Positions 1-5,974 of a stretch of DNA of 6,463 nucleotides are shown here, one piece after another. This stretch comes from Candidatus Fibrimonadales bacterium (GTDB lineage: Bacteria; Fibrobacterota; Fibrobacteria; Fibrobacterales; Fibrobacteraceae), in the NCBI GenBank assembly GCA_009777135.1, contig WRMM01000120.1, positions 1-6,463 on the forward strand. Reading direction: 5' to 3'. The notes under the pieces were generated by a model. That model was given only the letters and a program-made list of their open reading frames with translations, did not search any database and was not told the DNA's origin. The translations under genes and the position numbers were made by a program. Each line of letters begins with the position of its first letter. Within the stretch, counting starts at the first letter, position 1.

Positions 1-1044
1 AAGGGCGATGAATTTTACCGCAAATTATGGACAGCATTCAAAGAAGCTACTTTGAAAGAACTTGTGCGTATTTACAAAATAATGGGAATAGACTTTGACC
101 ATTACACAGGCGAGTCTTTTTTTGAAGATAAAATTCCCGCTGTTATTGAAGAATTGGAAAAAAAGAATTTGCTAGCAAATAGCCAAGAGCGAGATGTTGT
201 TCTTTTGGGCGAAGATACGCCGCCATGCCTTATAAGAAAAAGCGATGGCAGCACTCTTTACGCAACGCGAGATTTAGCGGCGGCTCTTTACCGCAAAAAA
301 GAATTTAATTTTGACAAATGCCTCTATGTTGTGGACAACGGGCAGTCATTGCATTTTAAACAAGTTTTTGCCGTGCTTGGCAAAATGGGCTATGAGTGGA
401 GCAAAGATTGCGAGCATATTCCATTCGGTTTGATTTTGCACAAAAATGAAGAAGGAAAGTGGGAAAAGGGCAAAACAAGAACGGGCACCGCAAGCCTTTT
501 GAGAGATGTTATAGATGCGGCTTCCGCAAAAATTTTGGATTTGATAAATGAAAAAAATCCTGAGCTTGCTAACAAAGAGGATATTGCAACGAAAATAGGC
601 ATTGGCGCCATAGCCTTTAACGATTTGAAAAATCGCCGTTTAATGGATGTGAAATTTGACTGGGATGCGGCGCTCAGTTTTGAAGGAGCAACAGGTCCTT
701 ATGTTCAAAATGCGCATGTGAGATTGTGCAGTATTTTAAGAAAAAGCGGCAAGGAAATTTTGCAATTCAAAAACGAAGAACTTTTAGATCAAAATTCTTA
801 TGAGTTAATAAAAACGCTTTCTCGCAAAGGGGAAAAAATAGAAGCTGCCTGTGAAAATAATGAGCCTTATATTTTAGCTCAATACTCATTGGAATTAGCA
901 GAAACTGCCCACAGATTTATACACAACAACAGGGTTATCGGGAGCAAGGAAGAAAACTCTCGCTTGTTTTTGGTTTATTGCGCCCAGCAAGTTTTGGAAA
1001 GCGTTCTTGAACTTTTGGGAATTGCTGCGATTAGGGAGATGTGA
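1..1044 (+). CDS. argS: Arginyl-tRNA synthetase, C-terminal part (5' end outside window)
   Basis: This class I aminoacyl-tRNA synthetase charges tRNA-Arg with arginine in the cytoplasm, using ATP. The frame is open from base 1 and gives 347 codons to the TGA at 1042-1044. The family is usually about 550-580 residues, so roughly 210-230 N-terminal residues, including the HIGH motif, lie upstream. Visible by window codon: STLYATRDLAA at 84-94, DNGQSLHFKQVF at 112-123, the KMSKS-loop equivalent KGKTRTGT at 157-163, FEGATGPYVQNAHVR at 227-241, and a DALR-type anticodon-binding helical domain from about 265 to the end. The loop is the KTRxG form also found in Escherichia coli-type ArgS, so it is a known variant and not a defect. 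A TTG at 52 could be mistaken for a start, but homology continues upstream of it. The stop is 2 bp from the stop of the convergent DUF3108 gene. Family assignment is firm. Confidence 0.96.
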   Translation, partial: KGDEFYRKLWTAFKEATLKELVRIYKIMGIDFDHYTGESFFEDKIPAVIEELEKKNLLANSQERDVVLLGEDTPPCLIRKSDGSTLYATRDLAAALYRKKEFNFDKCLYVVDNGQSLHFKQVFAVLGKMGYEWSKDCEHIPFGLILHKNEEGKWEKGKTRTGTASLLRDVIDAASAKILDLINEKNPELANKEDIATKIGIGAIAFNDLKNRRLMDVKFDWDAALSFEGATGPYVQNAHVRLCSILRKSGKEILQFKNEELLDQNSYELIKTLSRKGEKIEAACENNEPYILAQYSLELAETAHRFIHNNRVIGSKEENSRLFLVYCAQQVLESVLELLGIAAIREM

Positions 1045-1046
1045 AG

Positions 1047-1778
1047 TCACTTTGCAACTTTTATAAGCGACGCCTTTACAGACCCAATTGCAATTTCGCT
1101 TTTCATAAGCACAGGGAGGCGTTCCTCATCATCCGTGAGCCAAATGAGCAACCTGCCTTTTGCTTTAAATAAACCATCGCCTTGTATAATGGGTTCTACA
1201 ACCAAGGCTCTTTTTTTGCCGAGCGCAGTGTTTATGGTTTCTCTGCGGTGGCATATAACTTTGAGTTTATATTTTTTTTTGCCGCTTATGGCATTGAAAA
1301 AAAGCGTGTCGCCAGGTTTCAAATTGAAGGTTCTAACTAAATAAAATGCAGACAGTATGCAACGTTCATCGCCGTCTAAAGTGAGGGTTGTATCTATTGC
1401 ATGCGTGCGTTTTGACTTGGAAAAGGCGGTGTCTTTTATGCTGACTGTTTTGTTTTCAAAATCATAAATAGTAAGGGCATTTCTTTTATAAGAACCTTCG
1501 CTGATTTTTTGATTAAAAACTTTTGGGAGCAGGCTATCTGCTCTAACAGTGGTTCGTACGGTATCCTCAACAGTAAGGACTTTAAAAAAACTATGGTTCC
1601 ATGCTCTTGAAATTATTTCCAGTTCATTTGCATTCTTTGTTTCCCTAACAAGCATACTCGCATTGCCAGCCGAGATAAATCCCCAGCTTATTTCATAATC
1701 CAGTGTTTCGCCAACAAAAAAATGCGATGAGTGGGAAATGGAAAAGAGCAAAAGGCTGGCAATGATTAATTTTCTCAT
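1047..1778 (-). CDS. DUF3108 domain protein, secreted/periplasmic, function unknown
   Basis: A 243-residue protein with an N-terminal signal peptide: MRK followed by a hydrophobic run to about residue 15, with probable processing near residues 16-20 (SHSSHF). There is no lipobox cysteine. The mature part looks beta-rich and fits DUF3108: GETLDYEISWGFISAGNASM at 23-42 is the usual opening (GE-x-L-x-Y, then aromatic, then AG), and the end has the family pattern WLTDDEERLPVLMKSEIAIGSVKASL at 213-238. DUF3108 proteins are found in diderms and have no established biochemical role, so an envelope location is inferred and no function is assigned. Its ATG overlaps the pyrF stop as ATGA (1775-1778), with GGAGAG at 1782-1787 just upstream; this settles the start and implies translational coupling to pyrF. 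An A9 run (coding strand) encodes the lysines at 167-169. The assignment rests on remembered family motifs. Confidence 0.85.
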   Translation of the reverse strand: MRKLIIASLLLFSISHSSHFFVGETLDYEISWGFISAGNASMLVRETKNANELEIISRAWNHSFFKVLTVEDTVRTTVRADSLLPKVFNQKISEGSYKRNALTIYDFENKTVSIKDTAFSKSKRTHAIDTTLTLDGDERCILSAFYLVRTFNLKPGDTLFFNAISGKKKYKLKVICHRRETINTALGKKRALVVEPIIQGDGLFKAKGRLLIWLTDDEERLPVLMKSEIAIGSVKASLIKVAK

Positions 1779-2605
1779 ATACTCTCCACAAGCCTTTCAA
1801 ATGCATCCACGCATGCAATCGCATAATTGCTTGGTTTTCCGCTGGCTTGCCACGCATAAGAAAGCCCGCTTGAACTATTGAGAACATGAATATTTCTTTT
1901 AAAACCGCCTTCTCCAAGCGCCTTCATAACGGCCTTGGCATCACCGCCTTGGCCGCCTGGAACGCCTGGTATGGAAACTCCTGGAATTAAAAAGGGAATT
2001 TCTCTTTTTTGCTTGGAAATAAAATTTGCAATCTCTGAAAGCTCATGCATATTTGTTGCGCCAACAACTGCGCCAACGCTGCCGTTATCCCATTCAAGAA
2101 TTTTCTGGGCAACATGCTGCCAAATAAAATCCTGAAAATCCGCTGCTCCTGCATTTGAGGTTCTCAGCAAAACATAAACTCCATGGGTTTCTCTCAAAAA
2201 TGGCTTAACAGAATCGCTGCCCATCCAAGGGCTAACAGTTATTGCATTTGCATTATAAATATCAAAAGCGGCTTTTGAATACGCTTCGCTTGACTTTCCT
2301 ATATCGCCACGCTTTGCATCCAAGATTGCCGGCATGCCTTCTTTGCGGTATGTAGCGATAATTTCTGCCAAAACCTGCATGGCTTCTATGCTTACGCATT
2401 CATAATATGCGCTGTTTGGTTTCACAACGGCGGGCGTTATGTTTCGCTTTAAGAATTCTTCTAGTATGTCAAAGTAAAATTTGCGAATTTTGTCTTCCGG
2501 TGTGCTTGCTTCTGCGGGAATTAGAGAAAGAACAGGGTCTAAACCAAAGCAAACGGGATTTTTGCAAGCTTCTATGCGAGATTCTAAACTAGCGGTAAAT
2601 GACAT
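1775..2605 (-). CDS. pyrF: Orotidine 5'-phosphate decarboxylase, type 2
   Basis: Converts OMP to UMP and CO2, the last step of de novo pyrimidine synthesis, in the cytoplasm. The 276-residue product has the TIM-barrel landmarks of the type 2 subfamily: GLDP at 21-24, VKPNSAYYE at 61-69, the catalytic Asp/Lys segment DAKRGDIGKSSEAYSKAAF at 96-114, SPWMGSD at 125-131, VGATNMHE at 181-188, and the phosphate-binding stretch PGVSIPGVPGGQGGD at 208-222. I chose the ATG at 2603-2605 because MSFTASLESRIEACKNPVCFGLDP matches the normal N-terminus. The frame stays open upstream to an ATG at 2746, but those 47 extra residues are low-quality sequence and would overlap the start of the divergent exbB-like gene. 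The chosen ATG has no Shine-Dalgarno site and lies 8 nt after a TTTCTACTTT element. It heads a two-gene unit with the DUF3108 gene. No pyrimidine partner is adjacent. Confidence 0.96.
   Translation of the reverse strand: MSFTASLESRIEACKNPVCFGLDPVLSLIPAEASTPEDKIRKFYFDILEEFLKRNITPAVVKPNSAYYECVSIEAMQVLAEIIATYRKEGMPAILDAKRGDIGKSSEAYSKAAFDIYNANAITVSPWMGSDSVKPFLRETHGVYVLLRTSNAGAADFQDFIWQHVAQKILEWDNGSVGAVVGATNMHELSEIANFISKQKREIPFLIPGVSIPGVPGGQGGDAKAVMKALGEGGFKRNIHVLNSSSGLSYAWQASGKPSNYAIACVDAFERLVESI
1782..1787 (-). promoter_or_regulatory. Shine-Dalgarno site of the DUF3108 gene, inside pyrF 3' end
   Basis: On the minus strand GGAGAG is followed by TAT and then the ATG at 1778, so the GGAG core is 5 nt from the start codon. 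This is a good ribosome-binding site lying within the last codons of pyrF. It matters because the four genes that begin at divergent promoters in this window have no such site. Confidence 0.75.
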
Positions 2606-2613
2606 TGCAAGAT

Positions 2614-2623
2614 AAAGTAGAAA
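2614..2623 (-). promoter_or_regulatory. Putative -10-type promoter element for pyrF
   Basis: The minus strand reads TTTCTACTTT, ending 8 nt before the pyrF ATG at 2605. It matches the TTTCTANNTT pattern shared by all four divergently transcribed genes here. If TACTTT (2614-2619) is the -10 hexamer, transcription would begin at or within a few bases of the ATG. No convincing -35 hexamer is seen 16-18 bp upstream. Predicted from recurrence and position only. Confidence 0.5.
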
Positions 2624-2628
2624 AAATA

Positions 2629-2638
2629 TTTCTATATT
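2629..2638 (+). promoter_or_regulatory. Putative -10-type promoter element for the exbB-like gene
   Basis: The plus strand reads TTTCTATATT, identical to the element before the DUF1015 gene. TATATT (2633-2638) is a good -10 hexamer and ends 10 nt before the ATG at 2649, leaving a predicted 5' leader of only about 3-5 nt. No good -35 is visible at the usual spacing; TTGCAA at 2605-2610 would need a 22-bp spacer. It forms an inverted repeat with the pyrF element: TAGAAA at 2618-2623 and TTTCTA at 2629-2634, separated by 5 bp. Confidence 0.55.
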
Positions 2639-2648
2639 CCTTTCACAC

Positions 2649-4067
2649 ATGCGCGCAATAATACTTTTTATATTACTGGCAATAAGCTTTTCACTGGCTC
2701 GGGAGCAGGCAGACCTTGCAGCGCAGCAACGTGCCCTTGATTCCATAAGGGCGGATGTTGAAGCTCTAAAAAGAATTAGGCTGGAAAAAACAAATCAGCT
2801 GGAAAAAGCTGATGCCGCTCGTTACCAGAACCGCAGCGTTCAAAATCAGGCGTATTTGGAATATCAAAACGAAGCTCGCATTTTGGAAGGCAACTACTCA
2901 AGGGTCTCCGATAATATATCTCGCATGGCAACGGAGCTGGGCGCGCTTCGCAATTTGGCAACGGAGCAAAAAGACAGAGCAGAAGCGTCAAGAAATAGCT
3001 TGGACAATTTCTATCTGCAAGTTAAACAGGCTGTGGATAAAAGCATAGAAGAAATTCCGCAAGATTTCCCTGCAAAAAAAGAAGAGCGTTTGCTGAATTT
3101 CGCAAGCAATCCCCCAACCATTGAAACTTTTTTCAATGACAGGTTTGACCGATTGGCTTTAACTCAAACGCAAGAGCTTGCTGTAAAGGATTCTTATCGC
3201 TTGCGGCTTGGCACAATATTTTTTGCAGATGCGGCTTGGGGGCAAAGCAGCGATATTCAAGCGGTTTTGCGAACGGGTTCTCTTACGGGAAAGGTTTTTG
3301 AGTGGCGTTCCGCTTTTTCAAAAGAACTTTCTGCTGATATTAAACAAACCGTTTTCAATGCGCAGCAAGGCGCAGAGATTTCATGGGTTCCAATAGATAT
3401 TTTGCAAACAAAATCCATTCTTGGAGCAAGCATGGGAGTTGACCAGACACGTTTGGAAAAACTTTTTGGGTGGTTCAAGGCTGGCGGCATTGTTATGTAT
3501 CCTTTGATACTAGTAGCCTTAGCTGCATTGTTCATAGCCTTGGATCGCATATTTGTTTTGTGGAAGCGCGGGCATATATCAAAGACGTTCACAGGCAAAT
3601 TGCAAATTTTGGTAAAGAACAATCAAATTTCAGAAGCAAAAATTTTATGCAAAAAACAGAAAACCAGTTTGGGCAGAATTTTAGGCTCAATTGTGGATAA
3701 TTGCGAAAACGGAAAGGAACAAGCGCTGAAAGCCCTGCAAGAAATATTGCTTGCTGAGCAGTCTAAACTTGAAAAACGAATGGGCTTTTTAGCGGCGTTA
3801 GGAACCGTTGCTCCATTGCTTGGGCTGTTGGGAACTGTTACCGGAATGATTTTGCTGTTTCAGGTTATAACTCAAGTTGGCACAAATGATGCCCGCCTTT
3901 TGGCAGGCGGAATTTCCGAAGCCTTGATAACAACCGAAACCGGTTTGATAATTGCAATTCCCGTTATGCTAATTCATGGCAAATTGAGCGAGACTCTTAA
4001 CTTTATAACAACAGAAATCAGAATCCAAAGCTTGGCTTTGCTGAATATATTCTGGAAAGATGAGTGA
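2649..4067 (+). CDS. MotA/TolQ/ExbB-family proton channel with N-terminal periplasmic coiled coil
   Basis: A 472-residue inner-membrane protein. Residues 1-17 form a signal peptide (MRAIILFILLAISFSLA). Residues about 18-115 are a charged, Ala/Gln/Glu-rich predicted coiled coil, followed by a periplasmic domain to about 270. The ExbB/TolQ core comes next: membrane helix 1 at about 278-299, a cytoplasmic segment at 305-375, helix 2 in GTVAPLLGLLGTVTGM at 385-400, and helix 3 in SEALITTETGLIIAIPVM at 423-440. The last two carry the hallmark small, Thr-rich and GLLGT residues of this proton-channel family. The layout resembles the TtpC-type component of TonB2 systems and the DUF3450-plus-ExbB fusions, which use the proton gradient to energise outer-membrane transport. 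Usually ExbB, ExbD and TonB genes follow; here tilS follows with an 8-bp overlap, so partners must be encoded elsewhere. The substrate cannot be told from sequence. The start is supported by the signal peptide. Confidence 0.88.
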   Translation: MRAIILFILLAISFSLAREQADLAAQQRALDSIRADVEALKRIRLEKTNQLEKADAARYQNRSVQNQAYLEYQNEARILEGNYSRVSDNISRMATELGALRNLATEQKDRAEASRNSLDNFYLQVKQAVDKSIEEIPQDFPAKKEERLLNFASNPPTIETFFNDRFDRLALTQTQELAVKDSYRLRLGTIFFADAAWGQSSDIQAVLRTGSLTGKVFEWRSAFSKELSADIKQTVFNAQQGAEISWVPIDILQTKSILGASMGVDQTRLEKLFGWFKAGGIVMYPLILVALAALFIALDRIFVLWKRGHISKTFTGKLQILVKNNQISEAKILCKKQKTSLGRILGSIVDNCENGKEQALKALQEILLAEQSKLEKRMGFLAALGTVAPLLGLLGTVTGMILLFQVITQVGTNDARLLAGGISEALITTETGLIIAIPVMLIHGKLSETLNFITTEIRIQSLALLNIFWKDE

Positions 4068-4983
4068 CCCCTCTTTTCTCTTGGCAATTTCTGGCGGTTT
4101 AGACAGCATGTGCATGCTGCACAGCTTTGCAAACAAACAAAATGCAAATTTATATGCAGCTTATGTAAACCACGGAATTAGGCTAGATGCTGGCAAAGAT
4201 GCCGAGCTGATAAAAAGAAAATGCAAAGAATACAACATACCTTTTTATGAACTTTCTATAGACCCTAAAATATTTGAAGTTAGCGGCAAAGGCGGTTTTG
4301 AGGCTATTGCGAGAGAGGCTAGATATAATTTGCTTTTTGAGTTGAAAAATAAATTGGGAGCGAATTTTTTGGCAACGGCTCATCACAAAAACGACCAAGC
4401 TGAAACCGTATTTTTGCGAATAGCGAGGGGGTCAGGTTTAAAAGGTTTGCGAGGGATTTTGCCAGAGCGCAAAGATGGCGTTGTTCGCCCGATGCTGCAA
4501 TTTGCAAAGCAAGATTTGCTGGGCTACGCAAAGCAAAATAAAATTGAGTGGCGAGAAGATTCCACCAACAAAAGCCTTGAGCATTTTAGGAATAAAGTTC
4601 GTTTGGAAATTTTGCCGAGCATTGAAAGCGAATGCAAAGGCACAATAAATCGCTTGGCGCGCATAGCGGAACTTTCTCAAAAAAGCTATACGAATGCAAT
4701 TAAAATTTTGGATTCTTATTTCAAGCCTTTTTTGGTATCTGAGAGCGAGGGCGCTGTGCTTTTGAGGTATTTTTATTTGCCGCCAATGCAAGGCTACGGC
4801 GAGCTTTTTAAAATGTGGCTTGCTCACAGAGGAATAAGCTGGGAAGAAACAAATGAAGATGCCAAGTTTTATGAAAAACTGCAAAAAAAAGATTCTTTCA
4901 GGTTTCGCTTGGGTAAAGTGTATTTTGAGCGGAAAAAAGGTCTTTTGAGGGTGGATTGCGGTTGCATTTCTTATAGCCGTTAA
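4060..4983 (+). CDS. tilS: tRNA(Ile)-lysidine synthetase (short form)
   Basis: Ligates lysine to C34 of the CAU-anticodon tRNA-Ile using ATP, so that the tRNA reads AUA and is charged with isoleucine. The 307-residue protein shows the N-type ATP pyrophosphatase P-loop SGGLDS at 11-16, VNHGIR at 36-41, ATAHHKNDQAET at 105-116, RGSGLKGLRGI at 123-133, RPML at 143-146, EDSTN at 166-170 and RNKVR at 177-181. All are TilS signatures. About 125 residues follow the catalytic domain, which makes it a short TilS like that of Aquifex (a little over 300 residues) and not the longer three-part E. coli form. The ATG overlaps the exbB-like stop by 8 bp, with a weak, very close GGAAAG (4054-4059), so translation is probably coupled. 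The 3' end overlaps convergent ruvB by 86 bp. An A8 run lies at 4883-4890 just before that overlap. Confidence 0.95.
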   Translation: MSDPSFLLAISGGLDSMCMLHSFANKQNANLYAAYVNHGIRLDAGKDAELIKRKCKEYNIPFYELSIDPKIFEVSGKGGFEAIAREARYNLLFELKNKLGANFLATAHHKNDQAETVFLRIARGSGLKGLRGILPERKDGVVRPMLQFAKQDLLGYAKQNKIEWREDSTNKSLEHFRNKVRLEILPSIESECKGTINRLARIAELSQKSYTNAIKILDSYFKPFLVSESEGAVLLRYFYLPPMQGYGELFKMWLAHRGISWEETNEDAKFYEKLQKKDSFRFRLGKVYFERKKGLLRVDCGCISYSR

Positions 4984-5938
4984 AGGTTACTGTTCTGCCT
5001 CGCGGGGTGCGAGCCAAGAATCCTTTTTGAATTAAATAGGGTTCATAAACTTCTTCTATGGTATTGGGTTCTTCGCCAATCGCCGCTCCTATTGTGCTTA
5101 GCCCAACAGGCCCGCCGTTGTGATTGTCTATTATGCACTCCAAAATTCGCCTGTCCATCAAGTCTAAGCCGTCTGAATCTATGGAAAGCATTTGCAGAGT
5201 TCTTTCTGCTATTTGAGCGGTAACTTTGCCATCGCCTCTAACTTGTGCAACGTCTCTGCACCTTCGCAAAACCCTGTTTGCAATTCGCGGAGTTCCTCGG
5301 CATCTAGAACCTAAAAGCACAGCAGCTTCTTTTTCAATTTCCACTTGCAAAATTTTTGCAGACCTGTTTATGATGGCCAAAAGTTCCTTTGGCGAATAAA
5401 GCTCCAGTCTAAACAGCAAGCCAAAGCGGTCCCTTAAAGGGCTTGTCAAAAGACCGCTTCTGGTGGTTGCCCCAACAAGCGTAAAAGGCCTAAGCGGCAA
5501 ATTAACGCTTCTTGCTCCAGGCCCAGAGTCTAGCATTATATCTAATCTAAAATCTTCCATTGCAGGGTAGAGATATTCTTCTATAACTCGCCCCAAGCGA
5601 TGAATTTCGTCTATAAACAATATATCGCCATGCTGCAAGTTTGTGAGCAAGCCCGCCAAATCGCTTGGCTTTTCTAAAACCGGCCCGCTTGTAACATGAA
5701 TTTGAACGCCCATTTCTTGCGCAATAATGCCGGCGAGCGTTGTTTTTCCCAAGCCAGGCGGTCCAGAAAACAGGCAGTGATCCAAAGCGTCTTTTCTTTT
5801 ATTCGCTGCTTCTATCGCAATTGAAAGGCTTTCTTTCAAAGCTTCTTGCCCCGTGAAATCCGCAAGCGAAAGCGGCCGCAAACTTTGCTCAGCAACAGCT
5901 TCTTCTTCCGATTCGTTTTCTGGTGATATGGGACGCAT
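4898..5938 (-). CDS. ruvB: Holliday junction branch migration ATPase RuvB
   Basis: AAA+ motor that, with RuvA, drives branch migration of Holliday junctions during recombination and repair. The 346-residue product has Walker A GPPGLGKTT at 59-67, Walker B LFIDEIHR at 107-114, sensor 1 GATTR at 156-160, the arginine-finger region LRDRFG at 168-173, sensor 2 RGTPRIANR at 214-222, and the C-terminal winged helix with GGPVGLSTI at 275-283 and EPYLIQKGFLARTPRGR at 299-315. The family normally ends a few residues after the TPRGR segment. Here about 24 unmatched residues follow (KKCNRNPPSK onward), and these are encoded in the stretch overlapping tilS. The ATG at 5936-5938 suits an N-terminus leading into LRPLSLADFTGQ; there is no Shine-Dalgarno site. 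Neither ruvA nor ruvC is adjacent in the window. The gene is intact and the assignment is firm. Confidence 0.97.
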   Translation of the reverse strand: MRPISPENESEEEAVAEQSLRPLSLADFTGQEALKESLSIAIEAANKRKDALDHCLFSGPPGLGKTTLAGIIAQEMGVQIHVTSGPVLEKPSDLAGLLTNLQHGDILFIDEIHRLGRVIEEYLYPAMEDFRLDIMLDSGPGARSVNLPLRPFTLVGATTRSGLLTSPLRDRFGLLFRLELYSPKELLAIINRSAKILQVEIEKEAAVLLGSRCRGTPRIANRVLRRCRDVAQVRGDGKVTAQIAERTLQMLSIDSDGLDLMDRRILECIIDNHNGGPVGLSTIGAAIGEEPNTIEEVYEPYLIQKGFLARTPRGRTVTFNGYKKCNRNPPSKDLFSAQNTLYPSET

Positions 5939-5946
5939 TTGTGGGG

Positions 5947-5956
5947 AATTTAGAAA
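5947..5956 (-). promoter_or_regulatory. Putative -10-type promoter element for ruvB
   Basis: The minus strand reads TTTCTAAATT, ending 8 nt before the ruvB ATG at 5938. TAAATT (5947-5952) would be the -10 hexamer, placing the transcript start at or next to the start codon. A hexamer at -35 spacing (TGGGGA) is poor. Support comes from the same pattern at the same distance in the other three divergent starts. Confidence 0.5.
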
Positions 5957-5957
5957 A

Positions 5958-5967
5958 TTTCTATATT
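5958..5967 (+). promoter_or_regulatory. Putative -10-type promoter element for the DUF1015 gene
   Basis: The plus strand reads TTTCTATATT. TATATT (5962-5967) ends 7 nt before the ATG at 5975, so the predicted transcript is essentially leaderless. TTGTGG at 5939-5944, with a 17-bp spacer, is a weak -35 candidate (first three bases match TTGACA) and directly abuts the ruvB start codon. The element is adjacent to the ruvB one; TAGAAA at 5951-5956 and TTTCTA at 5958-5963 form a perfect inverted repeat around one base. Confidence 0.55.
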
Positions 5968-5974
5968 AATCCCC

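Noticed and set aside
157..163. Apparent loss of the KMSKS motif in ArgS (codons 157-163, bases about 469-489)
   Set aside because: The KTRxG form is a known natural variant in bacterial ArgS, so it is not evidence of an inactive enzyme. Coordinates given in this entry are window codons.
1693..1917. 74-codon minus-strand open frame spanning the pyrF/DUF3108 junction in another frame
   Set aside because: It overlaps both real genes, which have homology and a clear ATGA coupling with Shine-Dalgarno site; this is a shadow frame.
2606..2746. N-terminal extension of pyrF to the ATG at 2746 (47 extra residues)
   Set aside because: The extra residues are Cys/Arg/Ala-rich, do not resemble PyrF, and come from the antisense of the exbB-like signal-peptide and coiled-coil region. 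The shorter start matches the family N-terminus.
3257..3622. 121-codon minus-strand open frame within the exbB-like gene
   Set aside because: Antisense to a convincing coding region and with no recognisable domain.
4438..4884. 148-codon minus-strand open frame within tilS
   Set aside because: It lies wholly antisense to a well-supported tilS; its Phe/Ala/Gln-rich composition is what the complement of tilS codons gives, and no family motif is visible.
5943..5974. GGGGA...TCCCC flanks as a terminator hairpin
   Set aside because: It lies between two start codons, the stem is only 5 bp with a 22-bp loop, and there is no following T run; a promoter region is the better reading.
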